Part shown: piece after piece, positions 26,901 to 39,924 of the stretch
How positions within the stretch are numbered: the stretch's first letter is position 1
Layout: each line of letters opens with the position of its first letter
NCBI GenBank assembly: GCA_030141605.1
Contig: JAQGDQ010000184.1
Span: 358,001 to 422,000 of the forward strand
Length of the DNA stretch: 64,000 nt
From: Tubiluchus corallicola
Taxonomy: Eukaryota > Priapulida > Priapulimorpha > Priapulimorphida > Tubiluchidae
Reading direction: 5' to 3'
Program-made: the position numbers and the translations under genes
The notes under the pieces: generated by a model
The model's database searches: none
What the model was told of the DNA's origin: nothing
The model's input: only the letters and a program-made list of their open reading frames with translations

Positions 26901-27555
26901 TTTATGTCACGTCTACTTTCCCCAACACAGAATTTCTGACAAAATAAAATGCATGAGGCTTTGCAGACAAAACCATTACTTTTTAATTCACGAAAGCTAT
27001 TATAAAAACAACACCGAAGACAATTTATCATTGTATCATTTATCAGTTGCAATTCTGTCTTTGCTGTTGTTATTGTTTTTCCGTCCCTTCCGCCATGCTT
27101 CTCAATCTCCAAATTTCTTCACTGTTTTCTATATCATAACTCTGCTGTGGCTTAAACCACCATTCACAGCAATACGTGCAGGCATAGCTACACTGATTGT
27201 ATGCAGGACTTTTATAGAAACTCCTCAGATTCAGTAAAGAGAGTTCTCTAGCTCGTTGCACTCCTAGATGACAAATAACGGTAATTAAGCATCAGGAAAA
27301 CATGCAGAATATTCTCGTTGTCATGGTAATAATGAAGCTGGAGAGGTATATGCTTGAAGAAATAATCTTAATTTCAGATTTTTCGTTTCATTGGCTGTCA
27401 ATCAAGCGTGCAAATATTATTCTATAAGCAAATTTACATTTCGCCAATAACCGGACGTACTTCATTGTATGGTATACACACGCACACATCAAGACATCAC
27501 TTCCTTAAAACAATTGGCTAACAGCTAACTAACTGGCGGAGGCGCTAAAACATTG
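23940..27555. other. No gene; short TTAGGG-like motif and GAATAGC words
   Basis: No coding region is supportable. At 25290-25312 lies GGGTTCGGGTTAGGGTTAGG, a short telomere-like sequence. Between 25780 and 26065 the word TGAATAGC or close variants occur five times with irregular spacing, which may be a decayed minisatellite. The rest is AT-rich and unremarkable. Confidence 0.5.
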
Positions 27556-27559
27556 TTAG

Positions 27560-27640
27560 TCAACCTGAATTTGAACACAAAACCCGCGTTTTCATGACAC
27601 GCGCTCTACCATATGACCCGCTGACTCACCATGGCAAACC
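27560..27640 (-). repeat. tRNA-like SINE head
   Basis: On the minus strand the sequence reads GGTCATATGGTAGAGCGCG, a degenerate pol III A-box region. It is followed by an arm CGTGT-CATGAAA-ACGCG that can pair, then GTGTTCAAATTC, resembling a B box. The acceptor arm does not pair properly and the B box is imperfect, so this is not a functional tRNA gene. A tRNA-derived SINE or tRNA pseudogene is most likely. Confidence 0.4.
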
Positions 27641-27827
27641 TGGTCCAGTTCACCCACGCGCGCACGCGCACAGATCTGGTTACATCGTTCTGATTACATT
27701 AATGTACAATGTTACTAACGACATCTGTAAGTCCTTGATGAGTGGCGATTTTTTCCAAAAGTAATAAGTCTGGTAATAAAGCTTATACTATTTTATAAGT
27801 GTATTTATATACATATAATAAATAATA

Positions 27828-27935
27828 ACAATGGAGATGCTGATGATGATGAATGATGATGACGACGACCACAACGACAGCGACAAGGACAACGACAATG
27901 ACATCTACAACAACAGCAACAACGACAATTCCATC
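27828..27935. repeat. Degenerate triplet repeat (GAT)/(GAC)/(AAC)
   Basis: About 100 bp of GATGATGAT, GACGACGAC and CAACAACAG triplets on the plus strand, diverged. A short (GTT)n tract also lies at 28145-28163. Confidence 0.8.
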
Positions 27936-27939
27936 GAAG

Positions 27940-29735
27940 AATTTTACACTATCGGCTCAACTTTAGGCAGGAATAAAACAGTATAATTTATAATTACTCA
28001 CATTTTCCCAAATATAAGTGTACATGTGTGTCACTGCGGACTGGCACTCAGGCTCATACGCATCAAACGTAGTTACCAAAAAACATCAACTTATTTCATT
28101 GGAAATAGTCCGCTTTGAGTGGTTTCTTGAGGTTTTACTGAATAGTTGTTGTTGTTGTTGTTTTGTCTTATATCATTTCAAGAATTGCTTAGAGATGTTA
28201 TCGGAGAGATAATATTTCACCGTAAGTTTTCAGGGTCTTCGTGAAGCAAGTAACTACTTTCTGCAAAAATCGTTTCAAGCTAGTTTACACCTAAAACTAG
28301 AGCAATGCGTAGCGTAGGCGGCCCTGTTAATTACTGATACGTAATTGCGAAGAAAATCACTACTGAAGCATTTCACCTTGTATAGGGAATAACATCCTAA
28401 CTGAAAGGCTAGCTGGTAGCATTAAGTTACGTGTAAATAAATAAATTATTTAACCAAGAGGATAAATAGTTAAATCAACTGGTAAATGAATAAATAAATA
28501 AATAAATTGATAAATAAAACGGAATGACATGAATTCGTGAACTATATCCTAATTTTGTATTAACAAAAATGGATTATTAATGTACTCATAATGCATATGT
28601 GTATGTTTATTGCGAAATAAATCTATGGACATAAGCGTAATGTGCAACGAAAGACGAATGTATCAGAACTAGACTAATAGGATAACAATCTTTTAAAAGC
28701 TGACAAACAGTTAAAAACAGGTAACTTACGTAGCCTAAATAAATGATAAGTTAACGCGTCACGTGATCTAGTTGCCCTTGACAGTGGTTCGTCATTAATA
28801 AATTTATAATAATTTAATTTGGACTTGGCAAAACTACTGCTGCACTTGCGGGAAATTGTAAATGCAGAGAAAAGGCATGCCTGCGTGGTCAGTTTGTATT
28901 GCTACTGAATAAGCTCAAGCACATTATTTAGTTCACGTAGATGATGTTTCTGACCTTCTCTAGTGCTGACCACTCTGTCAAGAAAAGAATTCTCTTGAGC
29001 CTTTAAGAGAAACTTGCTAATTACGTTTGCAGGCAAGTGAATAAGACTTCGTTACGCACTACTAATGTGCTGCGGCTTTCTCGAGGGGTTCAACTTCGTA
29101 GTACTTATTTTAGTATCAACTTTAAGGCTTGTTTAATATTTATGTAAGAAGATACGTATATTTGATTACTGTAGTATTAGCCACCGAAATGCTTAATTAG
29201 ATTTGAAACCAATTTCTTGGGGATTTTAAATGACATATCAACGTTACGTGCAGTTTTAGTCACTTCAGTGGGATAATGACGCTCATTCAGCTAATGGAAA
29301 ATAACATTCTAGAACCAAAACACAGAAAACATCAAAGCACTGAAAGATTGAAAAATCTAGCAAGAGATTTGGCCTCATATTTTTATTTACTAAATGTACC
29401 TTCCCCTCTCGCTCCACAAACGTACACACCACTTCTCTCCTTAAACAGCCGAAGTTTACCGCCTAGTAAATAACATTTTTATTTGCCATAGAAATATTAA
29501 GACACTCAAAATTACTCACTTCTGATGCAACTTTAAACGTTAAATATATTTACAAAATAACTATCAGCAAGGTTAAATAGTTAGTTAAATGTTAATTATT
29601 GTCTTCAATAGTCTGACGCTATTACCTACTATCAGTGCAGTCATAATCGTGATTGATATTTCATACATTATACTATTTCATACATTATACCTCTGTGTAT
29701 GTGTTGTTTCAATGTTGGCGATTAATGATTTTATC
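27940..29735. other. No gene seen
   Basis: AT-rich sequence with a short (AAAT)n patch near 28436-28515 and the (GTT)n noted above. No coding region is supportable. Confidence 0.5.
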
Positions 29736-29830
29736 TATTTATCTCTATCTATCTGTCTGTCTGTCTGTCTGCCTGCCTGTCTGCCTGCCTGCCTGCTACT
29801 TACATCTATCTATCCATCCATCTATCGGCA
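29735..29830. repeat. (TCTA)/(TCTG)/(CTGC) tetranucleotide repeat
   Basis: Compound tetranucleotide microsatellite of TCTA, TCTG, CTGC and ATCC blocks on the plus strand. The two overlapping frames over it give Leu/Ser/Cys/Pro-rich peptides with no biological meaning that I can see. Confidence 0.9.
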
Positions 29831-30314
29831 ATTTAATATGGCCTGGGCTAAACGAAGTCTGCTTTAATGTGTTAAGTTCTCATGTTGGTGAATTTTATGT
29901 CTTTATTACTCACACTAGTAAAAGAGTATTTTGTTTGTTGCAACAGCGCAAAAAAGTGATCTAAATAAACCCAATTTCAAACGTATGAGGTAATAGCCCT
30001 GAAATAATACTGACTTTGCAGCGGTTGCTTTTAACGTGAGAATTTCGCTTTTGGCAAAGCAGCAACCACAAAGCAATTGTCAACTAAATTCCTAATTTTT
30101 ATTCAGATTTTTATTTATTTGGTTTTGTTCTCATAAGACAGAGAATTTCTAACTTAAGACAATTTGAACTTTTTGGCAGAGAAATGTTTGTATACAACGT
30201 GGAGAAGAAATTGATCTGTGCGTTTGCATAGTAAAATATAGGCTTCTTAAAGTCAGCTAGTTTTTTTAGCTGCTCGTGACTCCCAAAACGTATAACACTG
30301 TCTTTGGTATTGTT

Positions 30315-31044
30315 ATTCATTGATTTTTGGCATTCGTGATTCGTGATCTATTTATTGCTTGTGATTCCATCACTGTGCGTTCACACCAGCGAGTTTTCTC
30401 GCCAAGTAAACTCGATTAGCTTGTAAGCGTGTAGAAAACTTCCTGCGAATTGCAGCGAGTTACTTCTAAACATTGTGGTCGCGCAAGAAAACTTGCTAAC
30501 AATATTATTAATTAGTTAGATTATGACTGTGATTGCAAGAATGTTTATAAACATTGCCGTTTATTTTTATACAATTATTACCCATTGCGGGTAATGAGTA
30601 GGAGAAAGAAAAGAGGCGCTGACTAATTGTGGATGGTCGGGATTTGAAACCGAGACGTGGGTTTAATACTCTTTTGCTCTGCCAGCTGAGCTACTCCCAG
30701 GTCTTGGGTTCAAATCCCAACTAGTCCACATTTTTCAGGGTTTCCTTGCTTTCTTCAACTCAGTAATCGCAATGGGTAATAATTGTTGAAAATATACCGT
30801 AATAGTTTATAAACACTTTTGCAATCACAGTCATAATCTAACTAATTAATAATATCGTTAACAAGTTTTCTCGCGTGGGTTTTCTCTCTGACAACATTGT
30901 TTAGAAATAACTAGCAGCAAGTTTTCAACACGCTTACGAGTTAATACGAGTTTACTTGGTGAGAAAATTCGCTAGTCTAAACCCGCCGTAATGGAATCAC
31001 AATCAATAAATAGATTACGAATCACGAATACCAAAAATGAATGG
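30315..31044. mobile_element. 730-bp fold-back element with tRNA-like centre
   Basis: The two halves are reverse complements over about 345 bp each. GTTAGATTATGACTGTGATT at about 30520 matches AATCACAGTCATAATCTAAC at about 30823. The outer ends GGCATTCGTGATTCGTGATC (about 30330) and GATTACGAATCACGAATACC (about 31013) also match. Divergence between arms is modest, with a few indels. The centre, 30620-30735, carries on the minus strand TAGCTCAGCTGGCAGAGC, an exact pol III A-box type sequence. B-box-like GGTTTCAAATCCC lies in one arm and GGTTCAAATCCC in the other. The acceptor stem of a tRNA cannot form, so it is tRNA-like, not a tRNA gene. No protein is encoded. It is most likely a non-autonomous fold-back/MITE element. 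Confidence 0.85.
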
Positions 31045-33753
31045 ATAGACATATCGCAGTCATAGTTTAACCAATTAAAGATAAACTTATTGATAGAATA
31101 GCAATAAATGAGTTTTGGTAAGGAATGTTCGTGAGCATGCGCGCCATTGCTTCTAGCCGACCAATCAACAAATGACATTCGTCGTCTTGTCGAAAATCAC
31201 CCATTTGCCTGCTGTTGCTGGATGTGAAAACCCACCCTCTCACCACCCACTAATAAAATACGAATGTAATTTTTGTGTGAACTTTAGGTTTAGGTACTTT
31301 TAACATTGCAGTGTTTTTTTCTGTGGTGTGGAATTTTTATATATAATGTACCACTATATATTGTTGAGACTGCTTGACTAGGCGTTTAATATAATTTTGC
31401 AATGTATTGCGATATTGAAACCATGCTTTATTATGTTTATCATCATAGATGCAAGCAATACTGTGATTAATATAGTCACGTATTTGGGTGTGCCCCACTT
31501 TTTTTGCTTTGCTAAATTGAATATATTGTCATTTTAATAAATGACCTCATTTTATCAACTAATTTCGTTCTTGGTGCTTTTGCAAAAAACTAGCTTGGCT
31601 CAGCCAATTTTACCTTTAGGTCGGTTTTGTGAACATTAGCTTACAAAAATGGTAATTTGTATCATTTGGCACTTTTGTAGCCACACGCTGTTGCTGCATC
31701 TCACAAAAAGTTTATGATGCTTGTTAGTTAAAATTGAGTAAGAAAAATTTATTATGGGTATTATCGTTTAAATTTCGTTTTGATGCAGCTTTATTAATAG
31801 ACGTAATGTACATGTTCTGCGCTTGTAATGATGATGAAACCTTTTGTATAAAATTGGATCATAAATTAATTTCAGCACAGACTGATAGCTAATAAATAAT
31901 CGCCGAAGGAAATGAGATTTGCATAAAGCGGATAGAAGTGGAGAAATGAGTGGACGACAACAGAACAGACACGATAATGATGTTGTGTGTCACATTAGAA
32001 GATTAAGCGAAATGGATGAATGTTGGAATAATTCATAATATTAGTAATTCTAATTTTCGGTATTGCTGTCGAAGGCTAAAGTTTACAATTCCTCACACAC
32101 AAGAAATTTGTCTGTGAAGCGGATTAGGTTAGGGTTGGAGTTAGGGTTATGGTTGGATTAGGGTTGCGGTTAGGGTTAAAGATAGGGTTGGTGTATTTAA
32201 ATTGCGTGGGGAATTGTATACTTATGTCTGAAAAACACCAGTCGACACTAGGGTCTGTAATATGCAATTTTCCGTCGCAAAATTTTATGAAATTTTATTA
32301 TTTCGATTATCGTATTTCTTTTGAAATTTCCTTCCATGGGCATTTTGGATATGCGTGCGTGTATAGAGTATATTCGTCTATTTTGCCTTTGTTCGTTCTT
32401 TTATTTATTAATTCGCTAACTCATTCATTCAATCACTTTTCTGTTCCTTTACTAATTGCTCAGCTTGCTCGATCACAATCCAATTAGGGTTTTTCTTGAC
32501 ATTTATAGAATTTCCTCGTAAAGAATGTCATGACAGAAACACAAAAAATCACTTGTAATATCGCATGGCTAGAGCTTTATTTGTAAACGCAACCCAGAAT
32601 CCCAGATTTGATATTTCGCTTCATCAAGACGCCAGTTCATTATCCAGGCTCTCGAGATCCACTTGACGTAGATGTTGAAGCCAGACAAACTGCTGAGGTT
32701 TGATGAAATAATGATGAACGGTGAAACAGCAGCAGAGAAAGTGGGCAACTAAGTCAGTGGGGTAACTTTCTTTATAATGTAGCGTAAAGAAACTGTTTTG
32801 ACGTAGAGAACCTTATGAGAAAAATTGTCGTGTTAATTTGTGTTAATTGTACATTTCGTGATTACAATATTTCGTGGTTAGTTTCCCTATAATCTAAATA
32901 AGCAGGTATGTAAATGTATAAAGATGTAAAAGTAGCACTAAAGTGAGTGACATGTGCACCATACAGCACTCCTCGCATAAAACTGCACTTGTTTTCTGTA
33001 TATTTGACGTTTAAATCTATTTTCTTCTCATAAATTGCTTGCGCGTGACAAATTTACTTCATACGCAGGTGCAGGTTTGCACATTAGATTTTTTGACGAT
33101 AATTTATGTGACTTTATCTGTTCATCTTTGAAGCCAGGAGCTGGACTGGCGTTATTGGATCATGCGCAATAATGCCTTAAAGCTCAAATTGCCAATCTGC
33201 GCAAACTTTCGTTATTAGCCTTGTGTGATTAAAAGCGTTTGTTTAACACACTCATGAGCTGTTTATCGGTGTGTGCGTATACATGTGTATTGGCTTCGCT
33301 TATTTTCATTATGTAGTTTTTGCGTACAGCGGTATAATTATAGCTGTTATATAATATGAGCAGACTCACACATCGCAATCAAAAATACGTAAGTCTGTGG
33401 AAGAAATTAAGTACTTACGTGTTTTGAAAATCTCAAAAATCTTTGTTGTTTTTTGTTCTTGATTTAACCTTTTTGATGTTTTGATAAATCTACATAAATC
33501 TTTGATGAGCAATAGTTATGTGACATAATTGTGAATAGTGAGATCTGTGGACACTAAACAAACAAATAGAAACTTCAAAAAGTAGTGAATAAATTTTGTT
33601 TTATAATGCAACACCTGTTTAAGATTGTCTCGAATATTACATTGATATACAGTGGCATAAATATATGTTATATGGTTGTTGTTATACGTAACAACTAGGT
33701 TAAGCAGTACACACGTACACGTCATGCCTGTGGTTGGTAACTTTTTTATCTGA
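31045..33753. other. No gene; telomere-like patch inside
   Basis: No supportable coding region. The patch at 32121-32192 is listed separately. Confidence 0.5.
32121..32192 (+). repeat. Degenerate interstitial telomere-like repeat (TTAGGG)
   Basis: Around ten TTAGGG or near-TTAGGG units (GGTTAGGGTTGGAGTTAGGG and so on) lie within about 70 bp on the plus strand. The motif is that of most non-insect animals' telomeres. It is degenerate and internal, so it may be an old insertion or part of a transposon. Confidence 0.8.
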
Positions 33754-33757
33754 TTAA

Positions 33758-33961
33758 AGTAGGGTTCACCTAGCATCCGGAATGCGCATGCGTTTTGGGG
33801 GTTCGGAATAGATAAAATCGGTTTATATTGTCTTCAATGCACCTGTTCAGACTTGCGTTACGCGTAATTTTTTCTTCTGCTATTTCAAACTGATTTTTAT
33901 TCTGCAGCTATTCCGCAAGTGGATAACGCATAACGCATTCCGGGTACTGCGTAAACGCCAC
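33758..33961. mobile_element. MITE with inverted ends, flanked by TTAA
   Basis: The left end AGTAGGGTTCACCTAGCATC continuing CGGAATGCGCATGCG matches the reverse complement of the right end (GTGGCGTTTACGCAGTACCC continuing GGAATGCG). TTAA occurs directly outside both ends (33754-33757 and 33962-33965), a plausible target-site duplication. It is about 204 bp with no coding capacity. A lone end of the same family is at 39925-39973. Confidence 0.8.
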
Positions 33962-33965
33962 TTAA

Positions 33966-36900
33966 GTCTAAAACTGTTTACACGGCGCGCCGTGAAGGCC
34001 TTGGAGAAATTTTTATGTCTCCGTTGGGAAAAAAATCTGGATAGTAGGGTTCGCTGCGAGAAATTAAAATCTTGGTTTTTACGTATATTTAGCATCTAGT
34101 TGAGTTGCACAACACGATAGAATGCGTTTTTTGCGCAGTAAAGTGCTACAAATTTAGCAATTTGTCTAATACGCCTGGAATTTTGATTAATAATCAGAGA
34201 ATCTACAAGTGTGCCAAGCCCAAAATTTAATCAGGGTTCTTATGGAAAGTCGTGGTCCTTCCACGAAACCCAAGTTGTTCCTATGACACCAAACAATGTT
34301 AACTATGGTGTTAGCTGGGTATCTCAGGGAAAGTCGTAGTGGTTAAAACCAGCTTAGCTTTACGTGTACTACAAACATTGCATATTTTTGTGTGAATGCA
34401 ATTTTAGCTGAAAAACTTAATAAACTGAGTACTTCGCCTGGTTGCAATCTTGTATTCAGATATGAGGCAATTTTGCGCATATAAGTACATTTTAGAAACT
34501 TACCAAATTTATCGATTTTGCCGGTACGAACTTACCGATCAATTTATCGCTTGCTCAAGAATGTAAATATAATACAAGCAAATGAATTGCTTTATTCGGA
34601 TTAAGTAAGTGATCCTTCAAGTGCATACGACTCGTTACCACATTTGATGGTAGAATATGATGAATAATATCTGAATTTTGATGATATTCCGCTGAAAAAA
34701 ATATTATAGAAAACAGAAAACAAAAAGAAAGCGTGATGTACAGATATTCGTGTGTCCGAAACAAATGCGTAACAACTATATGACTCGGGTAGCTATGTCT
34801 TGTCTACGCTTATGCATCCGCTTCTGTTATTGTTGTTCAAATAATAAAATTGAAGAGATCCAGCTAACATTTCTTCCTTTGCTGCATTCACAAACTACGC
34901 GAACAAGAAATTTACGGAACAGTGAGACTCGCAACTCGTTTATGAAAATCTTTACAGCAATTTTTTCTCGTTTTACTTGTGATCATAATTTATCGTGTTT
35001 AATTTTTGATGAAAAGGCGCGTGTACTGCTCCTACTGCACTTTGGAACACTAAAAATGTTCACTGATGAACATATTTTCCATGAAGAAAATAGAGATGGA
35101 GAAAATTATCTGGAATTTCTTGTGTATTTCGGCTTACTACAAACCGGTATCCAATAACAGCCAATGGCTTATAGGCGGCTTAATAGTTCCTCCCAAAACC
35201 GATAGTCATCTATCCAGTTACTAGCCAGTTCAGGGGTTCATAGCCGAGCAAGTGCCATAATATTTATTCATACCTTGATTACTGCACAAAATTTTTCATA
35301 TTAATGTTGTATTACCATGCTATGGTCTCTTTTGATAGCACAAACTACACATTGAATGCAACATCTAATCACGTAGTAGGTATTTTTGTTGCGTTTTATA
35401 AAATTATGATTTCTTTCCAAAGATGGTGTTAGCTTAACATTAGCTGGTCCCAATGCCAGTTCTATCTAACTGGACAGTTACGTTTTTGTTGAAATGCAAT
35501 GTGACATGTGCCGATGACAGTGATTAAAAGAGAAGAGAGATTTTGAAGTGTATATTGCGCCGTTATCACTTCGTCGTGTGTGCATCATTGCACTCAAGTG
35601 ATCAACGTTTTAGTAATAAAGCTGATTTGTCAAAGGTTACAGTAGCTAAGCCTTTAGTACATTGGGTTCTGTCGAGTTGACAGTGAAATGATTGGAAGTA
35701 TATGTGTTTCTTCTTTATCGCAAAGAACCTTTTGTTTTCAAATTTGATTTTTTTAGCTGTTAATGGCTTCTCGTGTTTTAATATGGCAGCAAACATTTCA
35801 AAATTTATATAGAATTCTGCCTCATTACAAGTTAAAGTTGAAGAAAAATGTGTACATTTAACGTTGTCAACCTGAATGGTACCAGAAACCGCAGCTAGTT
35901 GAATGAATAACCCATGTAAATCATTTTTGTTAATCTTTTCTTATTAAAGGAATGGGATTATTAAAAAAATAATAAAAGAACATTTTTTTACGGTTGGCCA
36001 TAATTTTCCCAAGAGCGTCATGCAGTTTACCGAGTAAAAAAAACAAAGATATCTCTGTTTCAGCAATATTGTGCCCACTGGTTATTTAATTGTTAGTTGA
36101 AGAAGCTATTAAGAAACAATGTTTAGGCCTACTAGTCCTAAGCTGTTTTTAAAAATAATCCTATCTCTGGTCATAGACCTGTCTTTACCACCAGCACCAA
36201 CAAGATTACCTTATCCTAATCCTTATTCTAACTTAACTCCCACACTCTTATCTTAACTTAAGTTGTCCCATTCACCGACGGATCGTCCTCAACTACAATG
36301 AGCCAATGGTCCAAAGAACCATGCTTGGCTCTAGATACCATAATTACAAAATGGTTTAAAACAGAAACCATTTATACCTACTCCGTTGTACTCCGCCCTT
36401 ATTGCGGCTATTGGACCTTCATGGAACGCAAAGGGAGAAATAGTCAATTAGGTGCTTAATTATTTTGTTAGGCGGCCCATTCTGAAGTTTTTATCTTAAC
36501 GTACGAAATCCACGTACTGACAACCATTGCAGGCGCGCCATTTCAATTAGTGGCTAGTGAATTAACACTCAAGTTTGGCTTCACTAATGTTACGGAGGCT
36601 TTTCAAGTGTCAAAAATTTTCTGATAGAATTAGTGCTAATGGTTAGAAACTCGTGGTAAACAATGTTTAAGGAACGTCAAAATATTCAAGTCAGGTAATG
36701 AAAGGGCATGACAATACATAAGTTTCTTTTCTTGATTCAGTTCACGTTTTGTTGGGCGACAAGGGACTTTGGAAAACGAAAAGTTTAGCAAAACGCCGCC
36801 TCAAACTCTGACTGGCTGACTTGTCACATTGACTGCGTGATGTTTTCTGTCAATGTTAATTGTAATATACATAAAAATTAAACTGTGGATGCAGTTTTTA

Positions 36901-38394
36901 CAGCGCGTTATTCTAGAATGATGCATACTTGCTAAAATAATTTAGTTCCAACGTGAATAAAATTTCCATGCTGGACATCAGTCCGCCAAAAAATGCTGGT
37001 GCCCGGGAAAAGAAATAGGATGGGTTCTGAGATTCAGAAAATCATTTGTTCTGATGAAGTTTTCGAATTCCGTATAAAATGTTGCCCAACCAGACGTTTA
37101 TTGAATATGAGTTCTGTTTGCTTTTTGCTTAAGAATGTAAATTATGAGTTAATTCGAAAGCTTTGTAAACGCTGTCATTTAGCGAAAAACTAGAATCTCT
37201 TTAGGAGAATACTTTTATTATACCTAACCCACAGCGTCACGGGTTTGTCAGATCAATGGCTTTTTTAACAAACTTTAAATCCAGTTGCAAAATTTATGCG
37301 CCTTGCCTTAGTTAGTTACGCGTTATTTAAGTATGGCGTTGTTTATACACACCTTGCAGAGTCTTTGGTCAGCCAGAAGTGTAAGACGTCGTTCCTACCC
37401 ATTCAGAAGATGTGAGAGCACGAATTGGTCAAGTCTCTGATAAGGGCCTATCTTCACTAATGTTGTAATAAGTAGTTAGTGAAGTTAAGCCCTTTGTTAG
37501 CGATTGGCTTATTGTCAACGATTCGAAGTCTGCTGAACGGTCAACATTTGGTAAATCGGAAGGAGTTTTTCTAAGAATAGTTTCGTGATTGGCTGCTTCA
37601 AGAATCTATAATTAGGATCCTCATCATGTATTAAAATAACTGATATCAATTTGAGTCCGTTTAACAAACATAAGGTATGTTAATGCTGAATCTAAACTTG
37701 AAATTCTGATACCAGTCACACTGATTTTTAAGCAATTCGCTCTAAGTTGCACAACGTATGCCTAAAACTTAAAATCATTTAAAAAAATGTTATTCTTGGG
37801 TAATAGCCAAAATACACGTTTTATTACAATTATCAGTTAGAGTTGCTATAGTCCAACACTAAAATGCCTTGGTGGACTGACTCATTCTCGCGTTTCGCAA
37901 TCAGGATAGTCTTTAATTAAGCACAACATGTACATTGCTATCGAAAGCTTACGATGTGATGTCATCACTCTTCTGCTGCTCGCGTGTCGTGACAGATAAT
38001 CAAAAGGGAGGAATGGGTTAATTAAAACTGTATCTAGAGTTGAGCTCCTCGTAAGATAACGCCGCTAGGGGAAACTTACTTCATTTGGGTGACTGGGATT
38101 TCTATATGAGCCGACGAAAAGGCATTTGTGTTCTCAGTAGCTATGCATTAGAACTAGTTATTTGACTCATCCGAGTTTATTCCTTCATAATCCCAGTAGA
38201 AGCGCGTGTTATGCAGTTGATTACAGTGATTTCTCGTGATTCGAATTGTCAATAAAGTTTTCTCGGCGGTTTGTTTGATGACGAAGTTTCCTCCCAGCTG
38301 ATTAAACAAGAAAAAAGGTTCTTCTTGGCCAATTAATAAAAGAGCAATCAAACAACAAAACACTAACTCTGCGCCGCTTCGTTAGCTTTCTTTT
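33966..38394. other. No gene seen
   Basis: About 4.4 kb without a gene that I can support. The 135-residue open frame at 34750-35157 has no recognisable domain and a composition typical of chance frames in AT-rich DNA. At 34240-34340 the words GGAAAGTCGTGGT and GGAAAGTCGTAGTGG recur about 95 bp apart. Confidence 0.45.
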
Positions 38395-38795
38395 TTCTAA
38401 TACCTGACTCTTGATGTTTTCTATTTAATGCTCTAATTATGTTTCCTTTTATCAGTACCTGAGTTTATCTTTTCGTTTTTCTATTTCTTCTCTCGTTCTT
38501 TCATTATTTGATTTATCTTTCTTTGTTTTTCATTTCTTTCCTCCTTTATTTTTTCCTTTCTTTCTTCAACCCCTTCTTCGTTTCTTTATTCTTCAATTCT
38601 TTTTTGTCTTGTTTTCTATTTTTTCGATCTCAACCTGTTTGCTCTCTTTCTTTTTATTCACCTTTTCTACTATTATTTTTTCGTTTCTTCTCCTTACTTT
38701 CTCCAATCACTCTTTTTACTTTCTTCTTTCTTCCCCACGGTTTCCTTTCTTTCAGTTTTCTTTTTCTTTTTCTTTTCCTTTTACCTTTCTTTTTT
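38395..38795. repeat. 400-bp pyrimidine-rich tract
   Basis: The plus strand is almost all T and C, in irregular TTTC, TTCT and CCTT words. Phe/Ser/Leu-rich open frames over it follow from composition. About 650 bp further on the plus strand switches to a purine-rich tract. Confidence 0.85.
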
Positions 38796-39429
38796 CACTG
38801 GCAAAACAAATTGAGAAAATTTGACAAATTGATTACGGGTGTTAATTATTTAACGAAATATTTGTGACTTTGTGTCAAAGTAATCATGATCACTTGCACT
38901 AAATTGGCTCTCGTGTGAGAGAGACACACGACTTCATTATCGCTATGCCTTTCTCGTAAATAGGTGGATCACTGCCGACAAGGGGACTTAATTTATGGCT
39001 CACATTAGGTTGTATTTATCTCAGTACAGCTAGCTTTTCCTATAGGTACTTTGGTTTATAGTAAAGTGCCTAAAAGCTAGTGAATTATGTTTTTCAGGAA
39101 AGAAGTGCAGTGCAGTGCGATCTGATCTGTATATACAAATATAACAGTAATGCTTATAGACGCTGGGCATTTGTCAGCATGTGAATTAAATTTTAATGAA
39201 AACTGCTTGGTTTTAGTGTATATAAGGCTTAAGTGGCATAAGGCTTCTCTGCTTTCGTAAGGTAAAGCACCACAAGCTACGATTTTTGTGTGTTTTGTGT
39301 GAATAATTTACCAGCCATTATGCTCGATAAAACACCAGCCAGCAAACTTTATCCTTGGTTAAGCATAAAGGTAAACAAAGTTATTAAATCTTAATAAGGC
39401 TGAATGCACAACTAAGTTTTTTGTGTGTC

Positions 39430-39840
39430 AAAGGAGAGCTGCGAATAAAACACGTGAGCATGAGAAAAAGAGGAGCAAGAGAAAGGAAGAATAGAGGATA
39501 GAAAATCTGCAAAGGAGCTAGCGAAATTTGAAAAGTTAGAGTGAGCGGAAGAGAGGAAGACAAGACAAGCTGACTGTGTGTGTGTGTGTGTGTGTGTGTG
39601 CGTGCGTGTGTGAGAGAGAGAGATGGGAAAAGAATTAGAAGGAAAGAAATGAGAGTGGTGGAGAGTTAATGAGTGACTGAGGTGTGCGCGAGTGGGACAT
39701 AGTTTTACATGATGCTGAAAACGAGAAAGACTGAAGAGATATAAGGAAACAAGGGGTTTAAGTAAGAGTAAGCGAAAGAAGTGAGAACGAAAAAAGAGGG
39801 AAAAAGAACGAGAGAGGAAGAGAGGGGGGAGAGAGAGAAC
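39430..39840. repeat. Purine-rich tract with (TG)n core
   Basis: The plus strand is mostly A and G from about 39430 to 39840, broken by (TG)n at 39574-39612 and then (GA)n. The 161-residue minus frame is Ser/Phe/Leu/His-rich and reflects the repeat. It mirrors the pyrimidine tract at 38395-38795, so the two could pair within one strand. Confidence 0.8.
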
Positions 39841-39924
39841 AATTTTTTGTTTTGTTTTGTTTTGTTTCCTTTTCGAAATTTGTGAAACTAAAGTCACATT
39901 ATAAACATTATAAACGGATTTTCA

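Noticed and set aside
27560-27640. A tRNA gene on the minus strand
   Set aside because: The B box has mismatches, the acceptor arm does not form and the base before the anticodon is not U. Called a tRNA-like SINE head instead.
30620-30735. A tRNA gene on the minus strand
   Set aside because: The A box is excellent and a B box is present, but the acceptor and anticodon stems do not pair. The sequence is the centre of a long inverted repeat.
34750-35157. 135-residue open frame as a gene
   Set aside because: No domain, no convincing promoter or splice signals, and a composition typical of AT-rich chance frames.
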